Positions 15,894 through 24,662 of a stretch of DNA of 64,000 bases are shown in pieces. The stretch is from positions 6,280,501-6,344,500 of the forward strand of contig NZ_CP136051.1 in NCBI RefSeq assembly GCF_032999765.1, read 5' to 3'. The first letter of the stretch is position 1, and each line of letters opens with the position of its first letter. The notes beneath the pieces were generated by a model, which did not search any database, was not told the origin of the DNA, and saw nothing but the letters and a program-made list of their open reading frames with translations. A program made the position numbers and the translations under genes. The stretch comes from Imperialibacter roseus. Its GTDB lineage: Bacteria; Bacteroidota; Bacteroidia; Cytophagales; Cyclobacteriaceae.

Positions 15894-16280
15894 ATGCGCT
15901 TCATTAAATTTGTCATCGGATTGCTTCTTGTTGCCCTTCTAGGGGTGAACGGGTTTGCACAATCTGCCGAAGACAAGGAGCAAGTGACTGCTGAAAGCGC
16001 CTTCAGACAAACTCCCACACTGGAGTTGAAAAATCAGATCGAAGTATATCCTAACCCCGCCGTTGAGTTTATTATGGTGGAGATAAAAGATTCTAACTTG
16101 AAGAAAGTGGAATTTGAGATGCACAGCATCATTGGGAATACGATTAGAATAGAGCCTGAAGAAGTGGCGAAGGATACTTACAAGATTCCTGTGAAAACTT
16201 TCAATTCAGGGTATTACTTCCTGATCATCAAGGATGACTATACCAGATACAAAAAAGCAATCAAGTTTCTTAAGAACTAA
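15894..16280 (+). CDS. Small secreted protein consisting mainly of a T9SS type A sorting domain
   Basis: 128 aa: signal peptide (MRFIKFVIGLLLVALLGVNGFAQ), about 25 polar residues, then a full C-terminal sorting domain beginning IEVYPNPAVEFIMVEI (YPNPA at 52-56) and ending GYYFLIIKDDYTRYKKAIKFLKN. This domain normally sends cargo through the type IX secretion system, yet almost no cargo is present here. Full length is supported by its own promoter-like box and terminator. The role is unknown. Confidence 0.82.
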   Translation: MRFIKFVIGLLLVALLGVNGFAQSAEDKEQVTAESAFRQTPTLELKNQIEVYPNPAVEFIMVEIKDSNLKKVEFEMHSIIGNTIRIEPEEVAKDTYKIPVKTFNSGYYFLIIKDDYTRYKKAIKFLKN

Positions 16281-16302
16281 CGATATAACCTTACTGTGAA
16301 AT

Positions 16303-16339
16303 AAAAGAGGCAGCTCCTATTCGTCGGGCTGCCTCTTTT
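16303..16339. terminator. Bidirectional intrinsic terminator
   Basis: AAAAGAGGCAGC (16303-16314) pairs with GCTGCCTCTTTT (16328-16339) across a 13-nt loop, between the convergent T9SS gene and asnS. Confidence 0.9.
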
Positions 16340-16351
16340 GTTTGTACGGAA

Positions 16352-17803
16352 TTAAAACTCTGCGTTCCCGGGCGTTCTTGGGAAGGGTATCACGTCTCTG
16401 ATGTTGCTCATGCCTGTAACAAACAGCATCAGCCTTTCGAAGCCAAGCCCAAAGCCACTATGGGGCACGGTTCCAAACCTTCTGGTGTCCAGAAACCACC
16501 ACATGCTTTCTGCATCCATATCAAGCTCTTTCATTCTGTTGGTGAGCTTGTCGTAATTCTCCTCTCTTTGAGAGCCTCCCACAATTTCGCCGATGCCTGG
16601 AAACAGGATGTCCATGGCTGCGACAGTTTTGCCATCGTCGTTTTGCTTCATGTAGAACGACTTGATCTCTTTTGGGTAGTTGATCAAAATTACTGGCTTT
16701 TTGAAGTGTTTTTCAACCAGATAGCGCTCATGCTCCGACTGCAAATCAGCGCCCCAGGCGTCAATCAGGTATTGGAACTTCTTTTTCTTGTTGTAGTTGC
16801 TATTTCTAAGGATATCGATGGCTTCTGTATAAGTGAGGCGCACAAACTCATTGTCAGCCACAAAGCGCAACCTTTCTAAAAGGCTGAGCTCGCTTCTTTC
16901 TTCCTGCTTTTTAGTGCTCTCTTCATCTTTGGCTCTCTGCTCAAGAAAAGCGAGGTCTTCCTGGCAGTTTTCCAGCGCATAAGTAACGAGATATTTGAGC
17001 ATCTCCTCGGCCAGATCCATGTTGTCTTCCAGGTCATAAAATGCCATTTCAGGCTCGATCATCCAAAATTCAGCCAGGTGACGGGTGGTGTTGGAGTTTT
17101 CAGCCCTGAACGTGGGGCCAAACGTATAAATCTCCGAAAGAGCCAATGCGGTCAGCTCACCTTCCAGCTGCCCCGATACGGTGAGGTTTGCCTCTCTTTC
17201 AAAAAAGTCTTCCTTAAAGTCTACTTTTCCGTCTTCCGTTTTTGGCAGCTTGTCGAGGTCAAGCGTAGTCACCCGAAACATTTCCCCTGCCCCTTCGGCA
17301 TCTGAAGCGGTGATAATGGGTGTGTGGATATTGAAAAAGCCCTTTTCGTGAAAGAACTTATGCACAGCGAAAATCATGGAGTGCCTCACCCGCAGGATGG
17401 CGCTGAAAGTATTGGTGCGGGGTCTTAGGTGAGCAATCTCACGAAGAAACTCCAATGAGTGCTTTTTTGGTTGCAATGGAAACTTCTCAGGATCAGCTAC
17501 ACCAAGCACATCAATTGTATCTGCTTGCAATTCAAACTTCTGCCCGGATCCCTGCGAGGCTACCAGTAAGCCCACAACAGACAATGAAGCCCCGGTAGTG
17601 ATTTTCTTTAGCGTTGCCTCGTCAAACTTAGTTGGGTCGCCAACAATTTGAAGGTTATTGATAGTTGAGCCGTCGTTAAGGTTGATAAAGACAACATTCT
17701 TGTTTTCACGCTTTGTCCTTACCCAGCCCTTCACTGTCACTGTAACATTTGCTTCTGCTAGCTGAAGAATGTCTTTGATTTTAGTCCTTTTTTTCTGGCT
17801 CAC
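16352..17803 (-). CDS. asnS: Asparaginyl-tRNA synthetase
   Basis: 483 aa class II synthetase. The N-terminal OB fold ([25 protein letters not shown]) binds the anticodon; the catalytic core has [24 protein letters not shown] (motif 2 region) and the C-terminal [10 protein letters not shown] (motif 3). The RAENS(N)T segment is the Asn-type form; Asp enzymes differ there. It charges tRNA-Asn. The apparent start is GTG 17803. An insertion of about 50 charged residues ([20 protein letters not shown]) in the middle is common in AsnRS. Confidence 0.96.
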   Translation of the reverse strand: MSQKKRTKIKDILQLAEANVTVTVKGWVRTKRENKNVVFINLNDGSTINNLQIVGDPTKFDEATLKKITTGASLSVVGLLVASQGSGQKFELQADTIDVLGVADPEKFPLQPKKHSLEFLREIAHLRPRTNTFSAILRVRHSMIFAVHKFFHEKGFFNIHTPIITASDAEGAGEMFRVTTLDLDKLPKTEDGKVDFKEDFFEREANLTVSGQLEGELTALALSEIYTFGPTFRAENSNTTRHLAEFWMIEPEMAFYDLEDNMDLAEEMLKYLVTYALENCQEDLAFLEQRAKDEESTKKQEERSELSLLERLRFVADNEFVRLTYTEAIDILRNSNYNKKKKFQYLIDAWGADLQSEHERYLVEKHFKKPVILINYPKEIKSFYMKQNDDGKTVAAMDILFPGIGEIVGGSQREENYDKLTNRMKELDMDAESMWWFLDTRRFGTVPHSGFGLGFERLMLFVTGMSNIRDVIPFPRTPGNAEF

Positions 17804-18102
17804 CTTATTTCTCGTTAATTAAAAAAGTACTCGGTTCTCTTTTTTCGCAAGGTAGCAGTATTTTTACCAAACCTATTTGTTCATCTCGATTGAGAACTCT
17901 AAAATTGCCGCAAAAAAACTATATTGAGTACTTTTATCAAAGGTCAAAGGCATTAAAAATCAACCGGATGCGGCCTTTCCACTATTTCGACATTGCCGAC
18001 TCAACCTATGGATTTGAATTGCGTAATGAAGTTGGCGGGAAGAATGGCCAAATACCTTATATTTCTTATTTTACAGCACTAAAAGGCTAAACTAATCGAA
18101 GT

Positions 18103-19545
18103 ATGCAAAAGCTGGGCTTAACCCAATCTCTGAGTCAGAAGCTGTCGCCGCAGCAGATTCAGTTCATTAAGCTCCTGCAAGTACCGACGGCGGAACTGGA
18201 GACCAGGATCGAAGAGGAATTGGAGATCAATCCTGCGTTGGAGGAAGGTAAGGAGGAGGAGCCTAAAGAGGCAGATGATTTTGATGATATAGACAATTCG
18301 GCAAGCGACGAACTGAACATTGACGAATACTTGCCCGACGACGACTACGCCGGTTATAAAATGCAGGGTGACGGCCCCGGTGGCGATGAAGAAGAACGTG
18401 AAGTGCCATTTAGTGAAAGCTCCACACTGTCAGAGCAACTGATTTCTCAACTCGGGTTTCTCAAGCTGGACGAGCGTCAGTACGCCATTGGCCGGCAGCT
18501 GATAGGCAGTATTGAGGCCGACGGATACATCAGGCGAGACCTGGATGCCATAGTTAACGACATGGCCTTTTCTCAGAACATAGAGTGTGAGGCCGATGAA
18601 GTGGAAGAAATCCTTCATTTGATCCAGGAATTTGACCCGGCTGGCATAGGAGCCCGTTCTTTGCAGGAGTGTTTGCAGTTGCAGATCGACCGGAAAATAG
18701 AAACTGGCGGTGAAGTAGCGCAACTGGCACATCATGTAGTGACAGACTGCTTTGATGAGTTTACCAAAAAGCACTACGACAAGATTTCAAAGAAGCTTGA
18801 ACTTGAGGATGATGAGTTGCTGAAGGAGGCGATTAAGCTCATTACCCACCTCAATCCAAAGCCCGGCGGCGTAGGGTCTGGCCTTGTTAAAACCCAGTAC
18901 CTCATTCCCGACTTTATGCTTTTCAATAATCATGGCAACCTGGAGCTGTCATTGAATTCCAGAAATGCGCCGGAGCTGAAGGTGAGCCGGGACTATTCAG
19001 AAATGCTTCAGGCCTACGATAAGAGCAACAAGAAGGACAAGAAACTCAAGGAGACTGTCACTTTTGTGAAACAAAAGCTTGACTCAGCAAAGTGGTTTAT
19101 CGACGCCATTAAGCAGCGCCAGCAAACGCTGCTCAATACAATGAACTCGATTATTAAGTACCAGTACGACTTTTTCCTTGAAGGAGACGAGAGCAAGCTG
19201 AGGCCAATGATTTTGAAAGATATAGCGGAAGAGATAGGCATGGATATTTCCACGGTGTCGAGGGTGGCTAACTCCAAAACTATCCAAACAGAATTCGGTA
19301 TTTATCCATTGAAGTATTTCTTTTCTGAAGGGATTTCTACTGACTCTGGCGACGATGTGAGTAGCCGAGAGGTCAAGCATTTCTTAAAGGAAATGATTGA
19401 CGCCGAAGAAAAGCGCAAACCACTGTCGGACGATAAACTTGAAAAATTGCTTAAAAAGAAGGGGTATCAAATCGCCAGGCGAACTGTAGCCAAATACCGG
19501 GAACAACTAAATATTCCTGTGGCCAGATTAAGGAAGGAGCTCTAG
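18103..19545 (+). CDS. rpoN: RNA polymerase sigma-54 factor
   Basis: 480 aa. Region I (MQKLGLTQSLSQKLSPQQIQFIKLLQVPTAELETRIEEELEINPAL) is followed by an acidic linker, the core-binding region and a C-terminal RpoN box (ARRTVAKYRE, about residues 457-466). It directs polymerase to -24/-12 promoters and needs AAA+ activators, none of which is in this window. The next gene starts at or near its stop. A short open frame just upstream (17890-18090) looks random. Confidence 0.96.
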   Translation: MQKLGLTQSLSQKLSPQQIQFIKLLQVPTAELETRIEEELEINPALEEGKEEEPKEADDFDDIDNSASDELNIDEYLPDDDYAGYKMQGDGPGGDEEEREVPFSESSTLSEQLISQLGFLKLDERQYAIGRQLIGSIEADGYIRRDLDAIVNDMAFSQNIECEADEVEEILHLIQEFDPAGIGARSLQECLQLQIDRKIETGGEVAQLAHHVVTDCFDEFTKKHYDKISKKLELEDDELLKEAIKLITHLNPKPGGVGSGLVKTQYLIPDFMLFNNHGNLELSLNSRNAPELKVSRDYSEMLQAYDKSNKKDKKLKETVTFVKQKLDSAKWFIDAIKQRQQTLLNTMNSIIKYQYDFFLEGDESKLRPMILKDIAEEIGMDISTVSRVANSKTIQTEFGIYPLKYFFSEGISTDSGDDVSSREVKHFLKEMIDAEEKRKPLSDDKLEKLLKKKGYQIARRTVAKYREQLNIPVARLRKEL

Positions 19546-20165
19546 TGCTAAGGTTTTTTATGCAGGCATTATCGGTGGTGTTTCACCCGCTTCTTCTGCC
19601 GACGATCATGTTTTTTGTTATTTTTCGGTACGTGCCACAGGCTTTCAGGCCACTGGCCGACGAAAATGTGCCCTACATTCTACTGGCACTATCCACTACC
19701 ACTCTGATCATACCAGTGCTAAGTCTTTTGGCCCTTCGCCTCACCTCTACCATTAGGAGCCTTCAAATGCACGATAAAAATGACAGGCTTGTCCCTTTTG
19801 TTTTTATCGCCACTTTTTATGGGGTAACCACCTATATGTTTTATAGTAAGCTTACCCTAAATCCGGTGTTGGTGCTATTGATGCTCACCACCACTTTGCT
19901 GATTGTGCTGCTTACGGGAATCACTTTCTTCTGGAAAATAAGTATTCACAGTGCCGGCATCGGGGGTGTGGTGGGCTTTATTTTGGCCCTGGTCCATATT
20001 TTTCCGGGAAGCGAGTTACTTATCCCTTTTGTGGCAGCAATTGTTGTGCTGGGATGGGTAATGACAGCCCGTTTGGTGCTGCAAGCCCATAGTTTTTCCC
20101 AAGTGGTAGCTGGCGCTGTTCTCGGAGGAGGGTTTTGTTACCTGATGATGATGGTATTTTCCTAG
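19545..20165 (+). CDS. PAP2-like multi-pass membrane protein, catalytic motifs degenerate
   Basis: 206 aa with about six hydrophobic segments. The C-terminal MTARLVLQAHSFSQVVAGAVLGGGFCYLM resembles PAP2 motif 3 (SRxxxxxHxxxD) but has TAR and Q in place of S-R and D, and no KxxxxxxRP or PSGH motif is seen. It is therefore probably related to phosphatidic acid phosphatases in fold but not in activity. GTG 19545 overlaps the rpoN stop (TAGTG); ATG 19560 is an alternative start. Confidence 0.8.
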   Translation: MLRFFMQALSVVFHPLLLPTIMFFVIFRYVPQAFRPLADENVPYILLALSTTTLIIPVLSLLALRLTSTIRSLQMHDKNDRLVPFVFIATFYGVTTYMFYSKLTLNPVLVLLMLTTTLLIVLLTGITFFWKISIHSAGIGGVVGFILALVHIFPGSELLIPFVAAIVVLGWVMTARLVLQAHSFSQVVAGAVLGGGFCYLMMMVFS

Positions 20166-20167
20166 GC

Positions 20168-20908
20168 TTAGAATCCGTTAAACGAGATGCCGATTGTATT
20201 GGCAGTGACGTTGATTCCGTTCGGGCCTTTACCACTTTGAAAAACGTCGCTCAATCCCATTTTGTAGTAGACAGAGAACCCGCCAATACCCAACCTGGCG
20301 TGCACGCTGTACCTTATTTTGTTAAGGTTCCAGTCTTCTCTCTGCTTGGTCATTTTCTTGTCTCCATCATCCTCATACTTGAACTTAGTGTGCGCCTCAA
20401 ATAGATAGCCTATGGAGCCACCGACACCAACAAAAACACTACGCTCTTTGTTTTCCAAGTTGGGGACAAACCGCAGCTCCAATGGAACGTCTATGTAGTT
20501 AGTGATTAACTTACTCCTCAATACTTTTACATCTGCTATTGAGTCAAGTACCAGATTTGTGACCGAATTTTGTGTTTCGTAGCTCAGTCCCACGGCTTTC
20601 TTAAAGCTATATCTGTCAAAGCCAAATCCGATGCCTGGCACGAAGGAAAGCTTCAAGCTGGGGATATCGAAGTGATAGGTATAATATAAATCCAATGGGC
20701 GGGATTCAAACACTTTCGTTTTCATTCCTTCCGGAGCATTCACAAAATAATTTGAGCCCAAATTGATCAGCAGCTTGCCTGGTAGATCAGGCCTTGGGCC
20801 ATGTATTTGTTGCGTTTCTTTATTGTCGTTAGGCTCCGTGCCGGCATTGCCAGACGCAGTAAAAGTGAATGTTAATACCGATAGAGCTAATAAAATGAAT
20901 CGCTGCAT
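20168..20908 (-). CDS. PorT-like outer-membrane beta-barrel protein
   Basis: 246 aa with a signal peptide (MQRFILLALSVLTFTFTASGNA). Beta strands follow the PorT/OMP_b-brl_2 style: YYTYHFDIPSLKLSFVPGIGFGFDRYSF, NYIDVPLELRFVPNLENKERSVFVGVGGSIGYLFEAHTKFKY and a C-terminal GISFNGF. This fold in Bacteroidota includes PorT of the type IX secretion system, but this protein cannot be assigned to that role from sequence alone. A TAnnTTTG element lies 35 bp upstream. It is convergent with the PAP2-like gene. Confidence 0.82.
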   Translation of the reverse strand: MQRFILLALSVLTFTFTASGNAGTEPNDNKETQQIHGPRPDLPGKLLINLGSNYFVNAPEGMKTKVFESRPLDLYYTYHFDIPSLKLSFVPGIGFGFDRYSFKKAVGLSYETQNSVTNLVLDSIADVKVLRSKLITNYIDVPLELRFVPNLENKERSVFVGVGGSIGYLFEAHTKFKYEDDGDKKMTKQREDWNLNKIRYSVHARLGIGGFSVYYKMGLSDVFQSGKGPNGINVTANTIGISFNGF

Positions 20909-20942
20909 GAATAGAAACGTTGCTTTTTTGAATAATAGAGCG

Positions 20943-20950
20943 CAAAGATA
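20943..20950 (-). promoter_or_regulatory. -7 promoter element for the PorT-like gene
   Basis: Minus-strand TATCTTTG matches TAnnTTTG, with a TTTG (20976-20979, minus strand) further upstream at 25-bp spacing, slightly long for a -33 box. Confidence 0.5.
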
Positions 20951-21005
20951 ACTTAAAATTACTAACTAAGAATGTCAAAGTCTTTTTTAATGAATCAAGA
21001 TATAT

Positions 21006-21013
21006 TAACTTTG
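21006..21013 (+). promoter_or_regulatory. -7 promoter element upstream of tRNA-Arg
   Basis: TAACTTTG, followed by C, is a strong Bacteroidota -7 box. Transcription from it would give about 120 nt of 5' leader before the tRNA at 21143; nothing coding is seen in that leader. Confidence 0.6.
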
Positions 21014-21142
21014 CACCCCGTAATTAATGATGAGGTGTAAATTCAGCGCCTGATCAGTAATTCAACCAGAAAGCCTTGCCTCTCGTTTAACATGACAAGA
21101 AAGCTGGTGGGATGGTTGGGGAATGGCTGAAAATAAATAACT

Positions 21143-21216
21143 GGACCTGTAGCTTAACTGGATAGAGCATTTGACTACGGATCAGAAGGTTGGGGGTTCG
21201 ACTCCCTCCAGGTTCA
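21143..21216 (+). tRNA. tRNA-Arg (anticodon ACG)
   Basis: All arms fold: acceptor GGACCTG/CAGGTTC, D stem GCTT/GAGC, anticodon stem TTTGA/TCAGA with loop CTACGGA, T stem GGGGG/CCCTC with loop TTCGACT, discriminator A. The anticodon ACG (wobble A read as inosine) decodes CGU/CGC/CGA. The 3' CCA is not encoded. Followed by a terminator. Confidence 0.96.
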
Positions 21217-21228
21217 CGAATCGGTTTC

Positions 21229-21267
21229 AGGAAAGCTTCTCAGCAATGGGAGGCTTTCCTTTTTTTG
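21229..21267 (+). terminator. Intrinsic terminator of tRNA-Arg
   Basis: AGGAAAGC (21229-21236) pairs with GCTTTCCT (21253-21260), extended by TCTC/GGGA inside, and is followed by seven T. Confidence 0.88.
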
Positions 21268-21278
21268 TGCTGTTCTGG

Positions 21279-22187
21279 TCAAAGACTTGCTTCGCTATAC
21301 CCAAACTTCACTGCCTCCATCCCCTTGAACCCACAATTTTCTACCACGAAAAGCGATCCGGCCAGTGGCTGCTCTTCGAGCTGTTCATCAGTGAGCCCCA
21401 CTCTGGCCGATGTGATGTAGAGGTCCTGCAGGGTTTCTCCACCAAATGTGCACGATGTGATTCGGGCAGCAGGCATGCCGATGCTCAGTAGCTTTTGCCC
21501 TGTTAGTGGGTTCCAGCGGGCAACTTGCCAGCCATCCCAGTGGCCGATCCATAGCATGCCTTCGCTGTCGATGGTCATGCCGTCGGGCGAGCCTTCTTCC
21601 TCTGGAATGGAAATAGCTACTCGCTGATTGGATATACCACCGGTTGCCTGGCTGTAATCATAAGCGACCACCTTTCGGGTGGGTGAATCGATATAGTACA
21701 TTGTTTTGTGGTCGGAAGCCCATGCCAGGCCGTTGGAGATGCTGACACCGGGTATTTTTAAACTGCAGGTGCCATCAGTGTCGAGCATGTAAAGATTACC
21801 CGCTCCTTCCACTTCCGATAGTGCCATGCTGCCCGCCCAAAAACGGCCCGCCGGGTCACACTTGCCTTCATTGAAGCGGTTGCCTGGCAGGTGACTTTCC
21901 GGATCAACCAGCGGCTTTACAGCTCCACTGTCCTGTTCAACTATGGCCAGTCCGCTTTTCATGGCGGCAATGAAGTCACCGTTTTTGCACAAGGCCACTG
22001 CTCCAACCATATCGTTCAGGGGTATCTGCCGGTGGCTGTTTTTAGACGGGCTATGCTCATGAATAATGCCATTCAGAATATCCAGCCAGTAGATCACTTG
22101 TCGTTGGCTGTCCCACACGGGGCCTTCGCCCAGCAGGCAGCGGTTGGAAGTGACTACTTTGTAGGGTTGTGCCAGGGGTTTGGTCAT
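21279..22187 (-). CDS. SMP-30/gluconolactonase/LRE family protein
   Basis: 302 aa from ATG 22187 (MTKPLAQPYKVVTSNRCLLGEGPVWD). The six-bladed propeller motifs are present: LGEGPVWDSQRQVIYWLDI with the metal-binding Glu, NRFNEGKCDPAGRFWAGSM, ISNGLAWASDHKTMYYIDS and EGSPDGMTIDSEGMLWIGHWDG. Family members are sugar lactonases or lactone/phosphoesterases; the substrate is open. The frame stays open for another 86 codons upstream, but those lack family similarity and the chosen start gives the usual length. A 250-bp gap upstream has no other gene. Confidence 0.88.
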   Translation of the reverse strand: MTKPLAQPYKVVTSNRCLLGEGPVWDSQRQVIYWLDILNGIIHEHSPSKNSHRQIPLNDMVGAVALCKNGDFIAAMKSGLAIVEQDSGAVKPLVDPESHLPGNRFNEGKCDPAGRFWAGSMALSEVEGAGNLYMLDTDGTCSLKIPGVSISNGLAWASDHKTMYYIDSPTRKVVAYDYSQATGGISNQRVAISIPEEEGSPDGMTIDSEGMLWIGHWDGWQVARWNPLTGQKLLSIGMPAARITSCTFGGETLQDLYITSARVGLTDEQLEEQPLAGSLFVVENCGFKGMEAVKFGYSEASL

Positions 22188-22438
22188 GGTATCAGGGTTT
22201 CGAACAATTTTAGCCAGACTCTGCCAGAATAGGATCGTTTTGGTCGGCCTTCTGTTCCTAAATATGTAAGAGTTAATTGGATTGTGCAACAGCACACTTT
22301 TGAAATCGCCGCCGCCCATTTCGATATCATCACATGCAACAAGAAGATCAAGTTGGCAGGCGCTTTCATCCTGATAAATAGGATTCTTTTTCCTATTTTT
22401 CGCAAAATATCCGTTCCCTTCTACTCGTTGAAGTGTCA

Positions 22439-23278
22439 ATGGCAATAAAATATCAAATAGCCTCCATTTTCATATTCCTGCTTCTGGCCAGTGGGCCTCT
22501 TTGGGCACAGGAGGAAGAATTTTCGTTCGAGCCCAAATATGATTCCCCCCTTACCATCGACCTGGATGCCCTGGACGAGGAGAATGAGAAAATTGACGTC
22601 AAGAAGAAAAAGCCGAAGCGGAATGTGTACTATGGAGTGAAGACTAAAAAGGGGTTCACCAGAACGGGCTTTGGAGAGAACACGGTGCTGGAATTGTTTA
22701 GCTACCTGAAAGTGTATCAGGAGCCAGATGAATATGTGAGAGACATTTACTGGTACAATTTCAAAAGAAAGAAAATTGTAGCCAGCAGAAATATTGATAA
22801 AGAGTATGCGGGAATTTTGCACGGCCCGTACCGCAAAGTCTTGGGTGATCAAGTGCTCGAAGAAGGGTTTTTCTATAAGGGCACAAAGCATGGCCGCTGG
22901 GTAGAACTCAATAAGTCTGACATTCTCCTGAACAAGGAAAAGTACTATAAGGGATGGCCAAGGGAGTCAAAAATTGCCTATTGGGACGTTGAACGAACCA
23001 AAATGAAGGAAGTGATTCCAATTGAGTATGGGGAGAAAGAGGGCTACTACTATGCGTTTCATGCCAATGGACAAATAGCCGTAATGGGTGAATATAAGTT
23101 TGACCACAAAGTTGGCGTTTGGCGGGAGTATTACCCTATCAGGAACAGGAGAAAACGTGAGGTTGAGTATTCGAAAGATCCTTTTGACGAAAGTTTCAAC
23201 CCAGTTATTCTGAGAGAATGGAATGACAAAGGTGAGTTGATATATGACAGGGAGCGATTAATGGTGCAGCTAAAGTAA
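22439..23278 (+). CDS. Secreted protein with MORN/YwqK-like repeats, unknown function
   Basis: 279 aa from ATG 22439 (GTG 22433 also in frame). Signal peptide MAIKYQIASIFIFLLLASGPLWAQ, an acidic then lysine-rich linker (about 30-60), then repeats of the G.W..Y...G type (LHGPYRKVLGDQVLEEGFFYKGTKHGRWVEL; KEGYYYAFHANGQIAVMGEYKFDHKVGVWREYY). Such repeats occur in Bacteroidota proteins called toxin-antitoxin YwqK-like without known role. It is convergent with yraN (5 bp apart). Confidence 0.78.
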   Translation: MAIKYQIASIFIFLLLASGPLWAQEEEFSFEPKYDSPLTIDLDALDEENEKIDVKKKKPKRNVYYGVKTKKGFTRTGFGENTVLELFSYLKVYQEPDEYVRDIYWYNFKRKKIVASRNIDKEYAGILHGPYRKVLGDQVLEEGFFYKGTKHGRWVELNKSDILLNKEKYYKGWPRESKIAYWDVERTKMKEVIPIEYGEKEGYYYAFHANGQIAVMGEYKFDHKVGVWREYYPIRNRRKREVEYSKDPFDESFNPVILREWNDKGELIYDRERLMVQLK

Positions 23279-23283
23279 CCCCT

Positions 23284-23643
23284 CTAGTGAAAGGCATCCT
23301 CAAAGTGGATTATCTCACTGTTTCGTTGTAAGTCGACGGAAATAATATCAAACCTGATGTCGCCTTCCCAATTAATTTCTTCAATATAGGTCTGGGCTGT
23401 TTCTATTAGCTTATCAGCTTTTTTCTGAGTCACAGCTTCCTCCGGGTAGCCAAATTTGGCATTGGATCGTGTTTTCACTTCCACAAATATCAGAGTGGTG
23501 GCAAGTTTTGAGATTATATCAATTTCACCCCGGCCAGCCCGGTAGTTTTTTGCTATTATTTCATAGCCTGCTTTTTTCAAATGGTCTGCGGCAATAATTT
23601 CTCCTTTTTTCCCTACGCTTTGGTTATGTGACTTGGCAGGCAT
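23284..23643 (-). CDS. YraN/UPF0102-family endonuclease-like protein
   Basis: 119 aa, full family length. Shows the pattern GKKGEIIAADHLKKAGYEIIAKNYRAGRGEIDIISK...LIFVEVKTRSNAKFGYPEEAV, i.e. the restriction-endonuclease-like E...D...EVK core. The family's cellular role is unsettled. A plus-strand promoter for manA starts just outside its start codon. Confidence 0.92.
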   Translation of the reverse strand: MPAKSHNQSVGKKGEIIAADHLKKAGYEIIAKNYRAGRGEIDIISKLATTLIFVEVKTRSNAKFGYPEEAVTQKKADKLIETAQTYIEEINWEGDIRFDIISVDLQRNSEIIHFEDAFH

Positions 23644-23646
23644 TTA

Positions 23647-23654
23647 TATATTTG
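23647..23654 (+). promoter_or_regulatory. -7 promoter element for the manA-lipB cluster
   Basis: TATATTTG followed by C matches TAnnTTTG, 19 bp before the GTG start of manA; TTTG at 23619-23622 could be the -33 box with a 24-bp spacer. Confidence 0.55.
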
Positions 23655-23673
23655 CGGATTAGATTCGATAAAC

Positions 23674-24660
23674 GTGATACAACTAAAATTATATCCTTTA
23701 AAGTTTAAAACCATCTTCAAAGACAAAATTTGGGGAGGGCAGAAGATAAAAACTGTCCTGGGCAAAGACTTTGGAAGCCTCCCGAATTGTGGAGAAACAT
23801 GGGAAATCTCCGGCGTTGAGGGCAATATCTCTGAAGTTGCAGAGGGCCATTTGGAAGGCATGAACCTCAGGGAGCTTATTCAAAAGTTTGAAGCGGCGCT
23901 GGTTGGTGAAAAAATCTATGAGAAGTTTGGCGACGAATTTCCCTTGCTGGTGAAGTTTATCGATGCCAATGATGATCTCAGCATACAGGTGCATCCAAAT
24001 GATGAACTGGCCAAGGCTCGCCGCAGTGGCCATGGCAAGACGGAGATGTGGTATATTTTCCAGGCCGACCACGGGGCGCAACTCATCACCGGGTTCAATC
24101 GCAAAATGTCTAAGGAGAAGTTCCTGGACTACTTCGAAAGAGGGCGTATAATGGACGTGTTGAACCACGAAAAGGTATTCAACGATGACGTATTTTATTT
24201 GCCAGCGGGCCGGGTGCACACCATTGGCAAGGGGCTTTTGCTGGCAGAGATTCAGCAAACATCTGACACCACCTACCGCATTTACGATTTCGACCGGGTA
24301 GATGACAAAGGTAACAAGAGAGAGCTACATGTGGAGGAGTCGCTGGATGCGATTGATTACACTTACCATGAGCATTACAAAACAATGTATCAGAACAAGC
24401 TGAACGAGCCGGTGAAGCTCGTGAAGAGCCCATATTTTACCACAAATAAGCTTGAGTGCACCAAGGACATTGAGCGTGACTATCACTACCTCGACTCGTT
24501 TATTATTTACGTATGCATGAGCGGTGAGCTGAACATAGCTTATGACGGTGGAAGCATAGAAGTGAAAATGGGAGACTGTGTGCTGCTACCTGCTGAATTG
24601 AAGAAAGTAACGCTTGAAACTACTTCGGGATTCAAAATGTTGGAATCCTATATCAGCTAA
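23674..24660 (+). CDS. manA: Mannose-6-phosphate isomerase, type I (class I cupin)
   Basis: 328 aa, the short bacterial type. Metal-site motifs are visible: SIQVHPND (about 104-111), the GKTEMWYIF segment, and PAGRVHTIGKG with the next His. It converts mannose-6-P and fructose-6-P, feeding mannose use or GDP-mannose synthesis. The start is GTG 23674, the only plausible one near the promoter. First gene of a likely manA-lipB-hypothetical cluster (2-bp gap, then overlap). Confidence 0.94.
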   Translation: MIQLKLYPLKFKTIFKDKIWGGQKIKTVLGKDFGSLPNCGETWEISGVEGNISEVAEGHLEGMNLRELIQKFEAALVGEKIYEKFGDEFPLLVKFIDANDDLSIQVHPNDELAKARRSGHGKTEMWYIFQADHGAQLITGFNRKMSKEKFLDYFERGRIMDVLNHEKVFNDDVFYLPAGRVHTIGKGLLLAEIQQTSDTTYRIYDFDRVDDKGNKRELHVEESLDAIDYTYHEHYKTMYQNKLNEPVKLVKSPYFTTNKLECTKDIERDYHYLDSFIIYVCMSGELNIAYDGGSIEVKMGDCVLLPAELKKVTLETTSGFKMLESYIS

Positions 24661-24662
24661 CC

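Noticed and set aside
17890-18090. 66-codon plus-strand frame upstream of rpoN
   Set aside because: TTG start, no recognisable motif, composition not coding-like, and it occupies the expected rpoN promoter region.
18103-20165. Sigma-54 (-24/-12) promoters near rpoN or elsewhere in intergenic regions
   Set aside because: No TGGCAC-N5-TTGC match at a sensible distance from a start codon was seen by eye.
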